Shown here: positions 25,178 through 34,113 of the stretch, piece after piece
Layout of the letters: each line of letters starts with the position of its first letter
How positions within the stretch are numbered: the stretch's first letter is position 1
NCBI GenBank assembly: GCA_020635995.1
Contig: JACJYS010000002.1
Span: 186,001-250,000 of the forward strand
DNA: 64,000 bases
Source of the DNA: Chitinophagales bacterium
GTDB taxonomy: Bacteria > Bacteroidota > Bacteroidia > Chitinophagales > UBA8649
Reading direction: 5' to 3'
Translations under genes and position numbers: made by a program
Notes under the pieces: model-generated
The model's input: the letters and a program-made list of their open reading frames with translations, nothing else
Told to the model about the DNA's origin: nothing
Databases searched by the model: none

Positions 25178-27130
25178 TTAAGCTTGTCCCAAAAAAGCAA
25201 ACCCTTTAAAAACTATTCGTAAATCATCAAAAACGCTGTAGTTTTTTGCATATAGCAAATTTATTTTATGGCTATTTATAGCTTTTTTATTGTCAAATAC
25301 TATAAATGGAGAAACCACTCCGGCTTTTAGCTTAGGTAGTTTATAAGTATCCGAATTATTAGGAGTATATCCCACCCACGTTTTTTCGCCTATTAATACG
25401 CTAAAAATATTTTTAAAAAACCCGGCTTTCTCCTTTACAAAAAATACAGCTATAGGAAAAAGTAGTAGCAAAAACAAAGAAAATATCACATCAAAACTGC
25501 GTTTTAACACTTTAGCTCTTTGTCCGGCTATTTTTAAATTAACATCTATAGCATATAAATCTCCGGCAGTATTTTTAGAGTTGCTGCCTATTATACTCAT
25601 ACTGTCTTCCGGAAGTATTTTGTAGTTTAAATTGCTCCCCAAAACCGTCATGGTATTAATTATATTTTGCGAACTTATGTTTTTATTGCAAAACACTATT
25701 TCATCTATTTGGTACAAACTAACTATATCTTCCAAACTTTTAAAATCGCCTAAAAAATCAGTTTCTTTTGTTCCATTAGCCCCTACAAATCCTATAAAAT
25801 TCAAATTATCTACACTATCTTGTAGCAAACCTAAAGCTCTTTTGGCTTCTTGTTTTTCTCCTACTATCACTATCCGCGAATTATTGGCTAACTCAAAAAG
25901 GAATTTTTTATTAACTATAATGTTGTAAATCAATCTGTTAAAAAGCATAGCGGTACCCGTAAAAACCGCCCCCAGTAAAATTATGGCTCTTGAAAATCTT
26001 AAATGCTCCGGCAAAAAGCCATAAATAGCCGCTATAATTAAAGTGCCAAATAATACGCCTTTCAATATTTTATTAATTCTATATGGCTTTTCATATCCCC
26101 CGGAAATTAAATTGCTCAACACCCACGCCAAACTATAAAACGGCAATATTAATGTATAAAAAGTGGTAGGGTAATAGTTTTCTACCTCCTTTACTTTTGA
26201 TGCCCACAAATGAGTCAGCAAATTTAAAATGCCGTAACTGAACAAAAAATCAAAAAAAGGCAAGGCTATTTTTCTAATAAAAGAGAAAAATAAACTACTA
26301 AAACCCTTAAAAAAAATGGCAAAATAAATGGCTATGCTATACAATTTGGCTTGCTGAGGTGTAAAATGTTTTTTAGCAAAAATGAGCATGGCTTCGTAAA
26401 ACACTTTAACATAGTTAAGTGAGCCTTTTTTGGTGCTTTCGCCCTTATAATGTATAATACTTGTAGTGGCTAAATAATAATTTTTATAGCCTTTTTTAAG
26501 CACTTGGTAAGATAAATCTATGTCTTCGCCATACATAAAATAGTCTTCATCAAAACCGCCAATTTCTTTTAATAGTTTTGCTCTAAAAAACATAAAAGCT
26601 CCGGAAAGCACTTCTACTTCGTGGTTTTTATCTTTATCTAAATATCCTAAATGGTATTTGCCAAATTTTTCAGATTTTGGAAACAAAGCCGATAAACCGC
26701 TCATTTTGCTGAAAGCCACAAAAGGCGTAGGCAAACTTCTTTTTGATTCAGGCAAAAATTTTCCTTTCCCGTCTATCATTTTTACACCTATAGCACCGCA
26801 TTTTTGTTCTTTTTCCATAAAATCAACACAAACAGTTATAGTGTCTTCTTGCAAAACAGTATCAGGGTTTAAAAGCAAAATATATTCGCTTTCAGCTATT
26901 TTTATAGCTTGGTTATTTGCCTTGCCAAAGCCTACATTTTCTTTGTTTTCAATGAGTTTTACTTCCGGAAATTTCTCTTTAATTAAAGCTACAGAATCAT
27001 CTTGCGAAGCATTATCTACTACAATAATCTGATAGTTTATTGATTTACAAGCATTTTTAACAGAAACAATAGCTTGCTCTATAAAATAGCGAACATTATA
27101 ATTAACTATTATTACGGTAAGCTGTTTCAT
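25178..27130 (-). CDS. Fusion of a family 2 glycosyltransferase and a degenerate sugar-phosphotransferase-like domain
   Basis: A 650-residue membrane protein. Residues 1-~290 are a GT-A glycosyltransferase of family 2: TVIIVNYNVRYFIEQAI, VVDNASQDDS, LLLNPDTVL, FMFFRAKLLKEIGGFDED and YGEDIDLSY, which resembles rhamnosyltransferases. Several membrane helices follow (about 265-410), then a Rossmann-like part (RIVIVGEKQEAKRAL, IDEIVFCNK) as in polyprenyl-phosphate sugar transferases, and a tail with KRSFDVIFSLFLLLLFPI, EKTWVGY, KLKAGVVSPF and YSVFDDLRIVFKG. The tail follows WcaJ/WbaP order (KRxFD, S-x-VGPRP, KPGITG, NxSxxxDLxI), but the catalytic KFRSM-D region and the PRP motif are missing. It probably acts in surface polysaccharide synthesis. 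Directly downstream of recN with no gap. Confidence 0.82.
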   Translation of the reverse strand: MKQLTVIIVNYNVRYFIEQAIVSVKNACKSINYQIIVVDNASQDDSVALIKEKFPEVKLIENKENVGFGKANNQAIKIAESEYILLLNPDTVLQEDTITVCVDFMEKEQKCGAIGVKMIDGKGKFLPESKRSLPTPFVAFSKMSGLSALFPKSEKFGKYHLGYLDKDKNHEVEVLSGAFMFFRAKLLKEIGGFDEDYFMYGEDIDLSYQVLKKGYKNYYLATTSIIHYKGESTKKGSLNYVKVFYEAMLIFAKKHFTPQQAKLYSIAIYFAIFFKGFSSLFFSFIRKIALPFFDFLFSYGILNLLTHLWASKVKEVENYYPTTFYTLILPFYSLAWVLSNLISGGYEKPYRINKILKGVLFGTLIIAAIYGFLPEHLRFSRAIILLGAVFTGTAMLFNRLIYNIIVNKKFLFELANNSRIVIVGEKQEAKRALGLLQDSVDNLNFIGFVGANGTKETDFLGDFKSLEDIVSLYQIDEIVFCNKNISSQNIINTMTVLGSNLNYKILPEDSMSIIGSNSKNTAGDLYAIDVNLKIAGQRAKVLKRSFDVIFSLFLLLLFPIAVFFVKEKAGFFKNIFSVLIGEKTWVGYTPNNSDTYKLPKLKAGVVSPFIVFDNKKAINSHKINLLYAKNYSVFDDLRIVFKGFAFLGQA

Positions 27131-28786
27131 TTAGCTTTTTATTAGTTGTTTGGCGTTACTCAATGATTCTTCAGAAATTTTTTCGCCACTCAACATACGG
27201 GCTATAGCCGTTATGTGTTTTTCTTCATTTAGCAAAGCTATTTTTGTAGCTGTTTTGCCCTCATTTTCGCTTTTATAAATAAATAAATGATGCTGTGCTT
27301 TTGCCGCTATTTGAGGCAAGTGCGTTATGGCTATTAACTGGTGTTTAGTGCTTATGCTTGTAAATACATCGGCAACTTTTGCCGCAGTTTCTCCCGAAAT
27401 ACCTGTGTCTATTTCATCAAAAATTAATGTGGGTAAAGCTGTATTTTTAGCTAACAAAGCTTGAATACTGAGCATTACTCTTGACATTTCTCCTCCCGAT
27501 GCTATTTTATTTAATGGCTGCAATGCAAAACCTTTATTGGCATTAAACATAAACTGTACTTGGTCATTTCCGGTGCTTGTATAATCTTGTTTAGCATTTA
27601 TACTTACTTCAAAAACGGCATTAGGCATACCTACTTTTGCCAAAGTAGCTTCTATCTCTTTTTTGGCATTTTTGCCGGCTTGCATTCTGCTTTCGTGTAG
27701 TTTTTGAGCTAACAATTTTACATCTTGCTCTTGGCTTTCTGCTTCTTTTTCTAATTTATTAAGCTGGTTAGTATTGTTGTTAAAAGAAAGCAATTTAGCT
27801 TCAAAATCATTCTTTAACTGCATTAAATCGGCAATGGAATCCACATTGTGTTTTCGCATTAGCTTATGAGCCGCATTTAAAGTTTCGGTAAGCATTTCAA
27901 TTTTTTCTTCGTCAAACTCAGTTTGATTGGCTATAGTTTGTGCTTCGCTTTTTAGGTCTTCTATTTCAATTATACTGCTGTTAATTCGCTCGGCTAAAGC
28001 TTCAAATTCTTTATTAAACTTGGCTATTTCTTTTAGTTGGGTGTATGCTTCGTTTAACAACTGCAATGTATTAATATCATCTTCATCCAACAATTTTACT
28101 ACACTTATTAATTTTGCTTGAATAGTTTCTGCATTGTTTAAACTGTTTAGTTCTTGCTCTATTTCGTCAATATTTATATTGTCTAAATTGGCATTTGCTA
28201 TTTCATCAAATTGAAACTGATTGTAATCATAATCTTTTTGCAGTTGCTCTTGCTCTGTTTTTAAATTTGCTATTTTTTTAAGCGTTGCTTTATACAAGTT
28301 AAAAGCAGTTTTATAATTAAATAACAAAGTTTCGTTTGCCGCCACGGCATCTAAAATGTCTATCTGATAATTTTCTTTATTAAGTTGCTGAGTTTCGTGC
28401 TGCGAAGTAAGATTAATTAATTTTTCTGCTAAAGATTTTAAAACTTCTAAAGTAACGGGCGTATCATTAACAAAAGCTCTTGATTTTCCATTAGCTGTTA
28501 TTTCTCTTCTAATTATGGTTTTTTGCTCAAAATCTATATCGTTATCTTCAAAAAAAGGCTTTAAATTGTATTGGCTTATTTCAAAAACAGCTTCTACCAC
28601 ACATTTTTCATCATTGGCATACAATACTTTGGTATCGGCTCTATTGCCTAATGCCAAACCCAATGCACCTACCAAAATAGATTTTCCTGCTCCCGTTTCG
28701 CCAGTTATTATATTCAAGCCTTTGCCAAATTGGATATTGACATGCTGAATTATTGCATAATTTTTTATTTCTAAAGAAACTAACAT
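27131..28786 (-). CDS. recN: DNA repair protein RecN
   Basis: A 551-residue SMC-like ATPase of double-strand break repair. The N-terminal half has MLVSLEIKNYAIIQHVNIQF and Walker A GETGAGKSILVGALGLALG; the middle (about 150-380) is coiled coil; the C-terminal part has IASGGEMSRVMLSIQ (signature) and TLIFDEIDTGISGETAAKVA (Walker B and D-loop), then QLIAITHLPQIAAKA. The start at 28786 (MLVSLEI) fits the family better than the ATG at 28798. It is divergent from the M20 peptidase gene, with a short shared intergenic region, and followed directly by the glycosyltransferase. Confidence 0.96.
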   Translation of the reverse strand: MLVSLEIKNYAIIQHVNIQFGKGLNIITGETGAGKSILVGALGLALGNRADTKVLYANDEKCVVEAVFEISQYNLKPFFEDNDIDFEQKTIIRREITANGKSRAFVNDTPVTLEVLKSLAEKLINLTSQHETQQLNKENYQIDILDAVAANETLLFNYKTAFNLYKATLKKIANLKTEQEQLQKDYDYNQFQFDEIANANLDNINIDEIEQELNSLNNAETIQAKLISVVKLLDEDDINTLQLLNEAYTQLKEIAKFNKEFEALAERINSSIIEIEDLKSEAQTIANQTEFDEEKIEMLTETLNAAHKLMRKHNVDSIADLMQLKNDFEAKLLSFNNNTNQLNKLEKEAESQEQDVKLLAQKLHESRMQAGKNAKKEIEATLAKVGMPNAVFEVSINAKQDYTSTGNDQVQFMFNANKGFALQPLNKIASGGEMSRVMLSIQALLAKNTALPTLIFDEIDTGISGETAAKVADVFTSISTKHQLIAITHLPQIAAKAQHHLFIYKSENEGKTATKIALLNEEKHITAIARMLSGEKISEESLSNAKQLIKS

Positions 28787-28835
28787 AATACTATGCAAAT
28801 TAACGAAATAATTACCTTTTCTTTTAACAAAGCCT

Positions 28836-28843
28836 TAAATTTG
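28836..28843 (+). promoter_or_regulatory. -7 promoter box of the M20 dipeptidase operon
   Basis: TAAATTTG fits TAnnTTTG and lies 18 bases before the chosen ATG at 28862, supporting that start over the upstream in-frame ATG at 28793. Confidence 0.5.
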
Positions 28844-28861
28844 AAATCTAATTATAAACAG

Positions 28862-30235
28862 ATGAATTTTATTAAGCCATATATAGAAAACAATAAAGAC
28901 CGATTTGTAAACGAACTCATTGATTTATTAAAAATACCTTCAATAAGTGCCGATAAAAAATATAGCGAAAGCGTACACAAAACTGCCGATTTTGTAGCCA
29001 CAAAACTTAAAGAAGCCGGAGCCGACAAAGTAGAAATATGCCCTACAGCAGGTTATCCTGTGGTTTATGGAGAAAAAATAGTGAACCCTAAACTTCCTAC
29101 TATTTTGGTTTACGGACATTATGATGTGCAGCCACCGGATCCATTAGAATTGTGGACTTCGCCACCTTTTGAGCCAATAATTAAAGATGAAAAAATATAT
29201 GCCCGTGGTGCCAGCGATGATAAAGGACAAATGTATATGCACTTAAAAGCTTTTGAGCTAATGATGAAAAACGGTGGTGTGCCTTGCAATGTTAAATTTA
29301 TGATAGAGGGCGAAGAAGAAGTGGGCTCTGATAATTTAGAAACTTTTGTGCGTGCCAACACTGAAAAATTAGCTTGCGATGTGGTTTTAATTTCCGATAC
29401 GGCTTTAATAAGTCTTGAACACCCATCTATAACTACAGGATTAAGAGGATTGAGCTATTTAGAAGTAGAAGTAACAGGGCCAAACAGAGATTTGCACTCC
29501 GGAATATATGGCGGAGCTGTTGCCAATCCTATAAATGTACTTGCCGATATGATTGCATCACTACACGACAAACAAGGCAAAATAACAATTCCCGGATTTT
29601 ATGATGATGTAGCAGAAGTAAGCCAAGCAGAAAGAAACGCAATGAATAGTGCTCCGTTTAGTTTAGATGACTATAAAAAGCACTTAAATATAAATGCCGT
29701 AAGCGGAGAAGAAGGCTACACCACTTTAGAAAGAACATCTATACGCCCTACACTTGATGTAAACGGAATATGGGGCGGATATATAGGCGAAGGAGCTAAA
29801 ACCGTATTGCCTTCTAAAGCTTATGCTAAAATTTCTATGAGATTAGTACCTAACCAAAGCAGCAAAAAAATAACAGAGCTATTTAAAAATCATTTTGAAT
29901 TGATAGCTCCATCTTCTGTTAAAGTAAAAATAACGCCCCACCACGATGGAGAAGCTGCCGTAACGCCTACTAACTCTATAGCATACAAAGCTGCTGAAAA
30001 AGCAATGGAAACTACTTTTATGAAAACACCTATTCCTTTAAGAAGCGGTGGCAGTATTCCTATTGTTACTATGTTTGAGCAAGTATTGGGTATAAAAACA
30101 GTATTAATGGGTTTTGGTTTAGATAGCGATGCTATACATTCGCCAAATGAACATTTTGCCGTAGAAAATTATTTAAAAGGCATTGAAACCATACCTTATT
30201 TTTATAAATATTTTGCGGAGTTAAATAAAGCCTAA
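28862..30235 (+). CDS. M20 family dipeptidase
   Basis: A 457-residue zinc dipeptidase of the M20/carnosinase-like group. The motifs are complete: VYGHYDVQPPDP (zinc His and catalytic Asp), ARGASDDKGQ (bridging Asp), IEGEEEVGSDN (catalytic and zinc Glu), VTGPNRDLHSGIYGG (dimerisation domain His) and HSPNEHFAVEN (last zinc His). I start at 28862 (MNFIKPYIEN), just after a promoter box; the longer frame from 28793 would overlap recN's leader. It probably cleaves cytoplasmic dipeptides. The next gene, rsmE, starts directly after its stop. Confidence 0.93.
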   Translation: MNFIKPYIENNKDRFVNELIDLLKIPSISADKKYSESVHKTADFVATKLKEAGADKVEICPTAGYPVVYGEKIVNPKLPTILVYGHYDVQPPDPLELWTSPPFEPIIKDEKIYARGASDDKGQMYMHLKAFELMMKNGGVPCNVKFMIEGEEEVGSDNLETFVRANTEKLACDVVLISDTALISLEHPSITTGLRGLSYLEVEVTGPNRDLHSGIYGGAVANPINVLADMIASLHDKQGKITIPGFYDDVAEVSQAERNAMNSAPFSLDDYKKHLNINAVSGEEGYTTLERTSIRPTLDVNGIWGGYIGEGAKTVLPSKAYAKISMRLVPNQSSKKITELFKNHFELIAPSSVKVKITPHHDGEAAVTPTNSIAYKAAEKAMETTFMKTPIPLRSGGSIPIVTMFEQVLGIKTVLMGFGLDSDAIHSPNEHFAVENYLKGIETIPYFYKYFAELNKA

Positions 30236-30934
30236 ATGCAAATATTTTATGCTGAAAATATAAGCAACCATACATTTCAGATAGAGGAGCAAGAACACCA
30301 ACACTTAAGCAAAGTGCTACGCAAAAAAGTGGGCGATAAGGTTTTTGTATGCAATGGAAAAGGATTGCTAATAGAAGCTGAAATTTCTCAAATTGAGAAA
30401 AGAAAAACCATTTTACATTATTTTAAAACAATAAAAGAAGAAAAAGAAGATACCAACAATTTAGTTTTAGCTGTTGCCCCAACTAAAAAAAGAGAGAAAT
30501 TTGAGTGGTTAGTAGAAAAATGCGTAGAAATAGGCGTTAAAGAAATCATACCGTTTTATAGTCAAAACTCCGAACGCAGAAAATTAAATATAGAAAGAAT
30601 AGAAAGCATAGCTTTAAGTGCCATGAAACAGAGTAAAAGTTTGTTTTTGCCTAACATGCATAAAGAAATTTCTTTTAAAGAACTTTTACAAAACAATGCT
30701 ACGCAAAAATATATAGCTTATGTAGAAGAGGAAACAAATGATATTAAATCTTTAAATTTAGATTTTAACAAAAAAGCAGTTTTTGCCATAGGCCCGGAAG
30801 GTGGTTTTACCGAACAAGAAATTGCTTTAGCCAAAGAAAATAATTTTATTCCTATATCTTTGGGCAAAAAGAGATTGAGAACAGAAACGGCAGGAATTTT
30901 TACGGCTGTTGCTTATCAAATGTTGCAGAAATGA
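30236..30934 (+). CDS. rsmE: 16S rRNA m3U1498 methyltransferase RsmE
   Basis: A 232-residue SPOUT-class RNA methyltransferase that methylates U1498 of 16S rRNA using S-adenosylmethionine. N-terminal PUA-like part with HQHLSKVLRKKVGDKVFVCN; C-terminal knot with APTKKREKFEWLVEKCVEIG, AMKQSKSLFLP, GPEGGFTEQEIALAK and LGKKRLRTETA, all diagnostic. It starts directly after the M20 stop and its own stop overlaps the next ATG (ATGA), so the three genes should be cotranscribed. Confidence 0.95.
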   Translation: MQIFYAENISNHTFQIEEQEHQHLSKVLRKKVGDKVFVCNGKGLLIEAEISQIEKRKTILHYFKTIKEEKEDTNNLVLAVAPTKKREKFEWLVEKCVEIGVKEIIPFYSQNSERRKLNIERIESIALSAMKQSKSLFLPNMHKEISFKELLQNNATQKYIAYVEEETNDIKSLNLDFNKKAVFAIGPEGGFTEQEIALAKENNFIPISLGKKRLRTETAGIFTAVAYQMLQK

Positions 30935-31581
30935 AAAAACTATTTTTTTTATTAATAATATTTAGTGCCTTTAGTTTAAAAGCACAGTATGGTTTTCAAA
31001 TTGGACTACTAAAATATAATGGCGGGGGCGATTGGTATGCCAATCCTACTTCCTTGCCCAATTTAATATCTTTTTGCAATAAAGAGTTAGGCACATCTAT
31101 AAATCCCGAGCCCGAAACGGTAGAAGTTGGTAGTCCCGATTTATTTAATTATCCTTTTGTGCACATGACAGGTCATGGAAATGTGGTTTTTTCAGAGCAA
31201 GAAAAAGACAACCTTAAAAAATATTTAAAAGCGGGTGGTTTTTTACACATTGACGATAATTATGGAATGGACGAATATATAAGACCTATTTTAAACCAAC
31301 TTATAGATAATACCAATTTAGTAGAATTGCCTTTTTCTCACGAAATATACCAAACGGCTTTTCCTTTTAAAAATGGACTACCCAAAATACACGAGCATGA
31401 CGATAAAGCTCCCAGAGCGTATGGTTTAATTTATGAAGGCAGGTTAGTATTGCTTTACACCTACGAAACCGATTTAGGTGATGGCTGGGAAGATGAACGT
31501 GTACACCACGACCCGGAAAATGTTAGACTACAAGCACTTAAAATGGGTGCTAATATTATCAAATACGTTTTTGGAGAGTAG
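30931..31581 (+). CDS. DUF4159 domain-containing secreted protein
   Basis: A 216-residue protein with a signal peptide (MKKLFFLLIIFSAFSLKAQ). The mature part follows the DUF4159 pattern: YNGGGDWYANPTSLPNLISF, PFVHMTGHGNVVFSEQE, LKKYLKAGGFLHIDDNYGMD, and the late GRLVLLYTYETDLGDGWED. The family resembles class I glutamine-amidotransferase-like folds, and its biochemical role is unknown. It overlaps rsmE by 4 bases. A 518-bp non-coding repeat follows. Confidence 0.88.
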   Translation: MKKLFFLLIIFSAFSLKAQYGFQIGLLKYNGGGDWYANPTSLPNLISFCNKELGTSINPEPETVEVGSPDLFNYPFVHMTGHGNVVFSEQEKDNLKKYLKAGGFLHIDDNYGMDEYIRPILNQLIDNTNLVELPFSHEIYQTAFPFKNGLPKIHEHDDKAPRAYGLIYEGRLVLLYTYETDLGDGWEDERVHHDPENVRLQALKMGANIIKYVFGE

Positions 31582-31627
31582 TGTTTCCCTATTGTTCGGA
31601 AAATTGTTTCGTTTAGTATTTTTTACA

Positions 31628-32145
31628 ACTATCTGTAAAGATACCTATGAAGTATTTTACATTAACTTTTCTTTAGAAGAAAAGTTACAAAAGAATCGCA
31701 CTAAGTTTTCAGCGACCCATTCTTCAACTCCTAAAAATCAAAAACTCATCACTCCGTTCTTCAAACAGTTTAATTTTTTACGGAGTTTTCGGTTAATGGG
31801 TGCCCAACTTGCAAACTTAAGGTGCACTTTTACCTGACCTTAATCAAAAATACGTTAAGAAATGATGTAAAACAGACACCCAAAATGAATGAAATTATAA
31901 AACAGTAAACAGACAAATTAGTATGCTCATACAAATGAAAATACTTTAGGAAAACTAAAATTGAGCATACATTAATTTGTCATCGTCTGTTTTATAGCAT
32001 TTTAGTGTTTTTGATTACAGTCTTGACCTTTGGTTACCTTTGTGTCAAGACAAAGGTAAAAAGAACACAAACTGTAATTCAAATTTTACTTAAACGTCCC
32101 AATATGCTACCTTAAAGCATAAATTATTGGTATAATAACGGATAG
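31628..32145 (+). repeat. 518-bp palindromic non-coding element, copy A
   Basis: Matches the reverse complement of 41573-42091 over its full length, with small indels and scattered substitutions. It has no credible ORF but many inverted repeats: AACTTTTCT against AGAAAAGTT near 31664-31686; GACAAATTAGTATGCTCA (31912-31929) against TGAGCATACATTAATTTGTC (31962-31981); TTACCTTTG (32034-32042) against CAAAGGTAA (32051-32059); and ATTACAG against CTGTAAT around the last. One copy ends about 110 bases before the next gene. It could be a MITE, a structured RNA, or another mobile palindromic unit. Confidence 0.85.
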
Positions 32146-32244
32146 TTATAGTATTTTTAGATACAATATGAACAGGCACTACGCAGCAAATTTCCGTAAT
32201 TAGATGAAGATTTAGTGCGTGCTTTGAGTTACGAGAGTAATTCT

Positions 32245-32252
32245 TAAATTTG
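32245..32252 (+). promoter_or_regulatory. -7 promoter box of the PA-IL-like gene
   Basis: TAAATTTG fits TAnnTTTG and ends 4 bases before the ATG at 32257, predicting a leaderless message. Confidence 0.5.
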
Positions 32253-32256
32253 CATT

Positions 32257-33237
32257 ATGAAAAAACATTTGTTTTGGGTTTGTGCTTTGTTGGGCATAAA
32301 CATATTAGTAAATGCTCAAAACCAAGTTGAGCTAAGTTTACACCTCAAAAATGGCGATATATTAACAGGCATTAGCAGCTTAGAAAGTATCAATTTTGAA
32401 ACAGATTTTGGCAGTTTAAAAATCCCTGTTGATAAAGTAAACAGCATAAAAGTGGGCTTAAACGATGCTCGCTTTGACAAAGGAAATTTACTAAAACTCC
32501 TTGACGAAATAGAATACGGCACGGCTAAAGAAAAAGAAACCGCTTTTGATAAAGTAGTTAAAATGGACGAAGGAGCTATTCCGTTTATTCGTGCATTTAT
32601 GGAGTCGGCTACAGGAGGCCCGGCTTATACCACAACAGATATAAACACGGCTGTACTTTACGAAGTAATGCTGGCAAAGCACAAAGTTTCAAGAAACTAT
32701 AGTATAAATGATATTTTAACCTACAGCAATACTAATAAAATAGAAGGCAATTATAATTTTGATGCACTTACCGTAGTCACTTCTTATGGAAATATTTCTG
32801 TAGAAAGAAATGATATAGATTTTATAGATGTTAAAATAACAAGTAGCGGTGGTTTTAGCAATAAAGATGTGTTTAAAGTATTTGCCAATGAAAATATTTC
32901 GGGCAATAAAGATGAAAACTGGTTTAACACACAAATTTTAGTTAAAAAAGGAGACAAAATAAGCATATCTGCTACGGGAGAAGTGGTATTAGCCAGCTTA
33001 TCGGGCAACACCTACACCCCCGATGGAGGCATAAACGGAGCTGTGGGCAAAAAAGAAGATAAATTAAACTACGGACAGTTAGTATATAGAATAGGATTAT
33101 CGGGCAAAATACAATATGCCGGAAATAATTTTAACGGATATGCCGATAAAACAGGCGTAATTTATTTAGCTATATACGAAACGGTATATAACTCAGCAAA
33201 TACAGGATATTATAATGTGGCAGTTAAAGCCAATTAA
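32257..33237 (+). CDS. Secreted protein with PA-IL-like C-terminal domain
   Basis: A 326-residue protein with a signal peptide (about 1-20, ending NILVNAQ). Residues about 25-70 form a small beta domain (LHLKNGDILTGIS ... FGSLKIPVDKVNSIKVG) seen in Bacteroidota envelope proteins. The last ~110 residues (ENWFNTQILVKKGDKISI, TPDGGINGAVG, GQLVYRIGLSGK, GVIYLAIYETVYNSANTGYY) resemble the PA-IL/LecA-like galactose-binding jelly roll, where a calcium site uses Asp and Asn residues of a NDxxxxDNxG loop; here that loop reads YETVYNSANTG, so sugar binding is uncertain. Independent promoter, followed 17 bases later by fabI. Confidence 0.7.
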   Translation: MKKHLFWVCALLGINILVNAQNQVELSLHLKNGDILTGISSLESINFETDFGSLKIPVDKVNSIKVGLNDARFDKGNLLKLLDEIEYGTAKEKETAFDKVVKMDEGAIPFIRAFMESATGGPAYTTTDINTAVLYEVMLAKHKVSRNYSINDILTYSNTNKIEGNYNFDALTVVTSYGNISVERNDIDFIDVKITSSGGFSNKDVFKVFANENISGNKDENWFNTQILVKKGDKISISATGEVVLASLSGNTYTPDGGINGAVGKKEDKLNYGQLVYRIGLSGKIQYAGNNFNGYADKTGVIYLAIYETVYNSANTGYYNVAVKAN

Positions 33238-33254
33238 ATTAAAAAGTAAAACAG

Positions 33255-34052
33255 ATGAACAACTTATTAAAAGGGAAAAAAGGAATTATTTTTGGTGCTT
33301 TAGACGAAAACTCCATAGCTTGGAAAGTGGCAGAGAAAGCAAAAGAACAGGGAGCAGAGTTTATATTAACCAATGCTCCTGTAGCATTGCGATTAGGCAA
33401 AATAAATGAATTAGCCCAAAAATGCAATACAGAAGTAGTGCCTGCCGATGCTACAAGTACTGAAGATTTAGAAAACTTATTTAAAACAGCCATGGAAAAA
33501 TATGGCAAATTAGATTTTGTGCTTCATAGCATAGGAATGAGCCCAAATGTTAGAAAAAACAAACCTTATACCGATTTGAATTATGATTTTTTCTTAAAAA
33601 CATTAGATATATCGGCATTATCATTTCATAAAGTGTTGCAAACAGCACATAAATTAGATGCACTAAATGAGTGGGCATCTGTATTGGCATTAACTTACAT
33701 AGCCGCTCAGCGTACTTTCCCCGGATATAATGATATGGCAGATGCCAAATCAACCTTAGAGTCTATCGCTCGTTCATTTGGGTATTATTATGGTGCAGAA
33801 AAAAAAGTAAGAGTAAACACGATTTCTCAATCGCCAACTAAAACAACAGCCGGCTCTGGGGTAAAAGGTTTTGATGTATTTTTTGATTATGCCGAAAAAT
33901 TATCGCCATTAGGCAACGCTTCATCAGAAAGCTGTGCTGAATTTTGCGTAGCTATGTTTAGCGATTTAACCCGAATGATAACCATGCAAAACATTTTTCA
34001 CGATGGAGGATTTTCATCTATTGGCATGACAGAGGCATTTATGGCTCAATAA
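33255..34052 (+). CDS. fabI: Enoyl-[acyl-carrier-protein] reductase (NADH) FabI
   Basis: A 265-residue short-chain dehydrogenase-type reductase that completes each cycle of fatty-acid elongation. It has the FabI opening KGKKGIIFGALDENSIAWK, HSIGMSP, the catalytic Tyr148, Tyr158 and Lys165 in LTYIAAQRTFPGYNDMADAK, then RVNTISQSPTKTTAGSG and the closing HDGGFSSIGM. Length and spacing are those of FabI, not FabL or FabV. It lies 17 bases after the secreted-protein gene. Confidence 0.95.
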   Translation: MNNLLKGKKGIIFGALDENSIAWKVAEKAKEQGAEFILTNAPVALRLGKINELAQKCNTEVVPADATSTEDLENLFKTAMEKYGKLDFVLHSIGMSPNVRKNKPYTDLNYDFFLKTLDISALSFHKVLQTAHKLDALNEWASVLALTYIAAQRTFPGYNDMADAKSTLESIARSFGYYYGAEKKVRVNTISQSPTKTTAGSGVKGFDVFFDYAEKLSPLGNASSESCAEFCVAMFSDLTRMITMQNIFHDGGFSSIGMTEAFMAQ

Positions 34053-34087
34053 TTGTAAGAAGAAAGGAAAATTTAATAAAAAAGCAA

Positions 34088-34095
34088 TATCTTTG
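34088..34095 (+). promoter_or_regulatory. -7 promoter box of the beta-barrel gene
   Basis: TATCTTTG matches TAnnTTTG and is followed by C. It lies 18 bases before the ATG at 34114 and rules out the in-frame start at 34093. Confidence 0.6.
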
Positions 34096-34113
34096 CACAA
34101 AATTAAAAACGTA

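Noticed and set aside
31478..31837. ORF of 119 codons spanning the end of the DUF4159 gene and the 518-bp element
   Set aside because: It starts inside the DUF4159 gene in another frame and runs into palindromic repeat DNA; copy B does not keep it as a gene.
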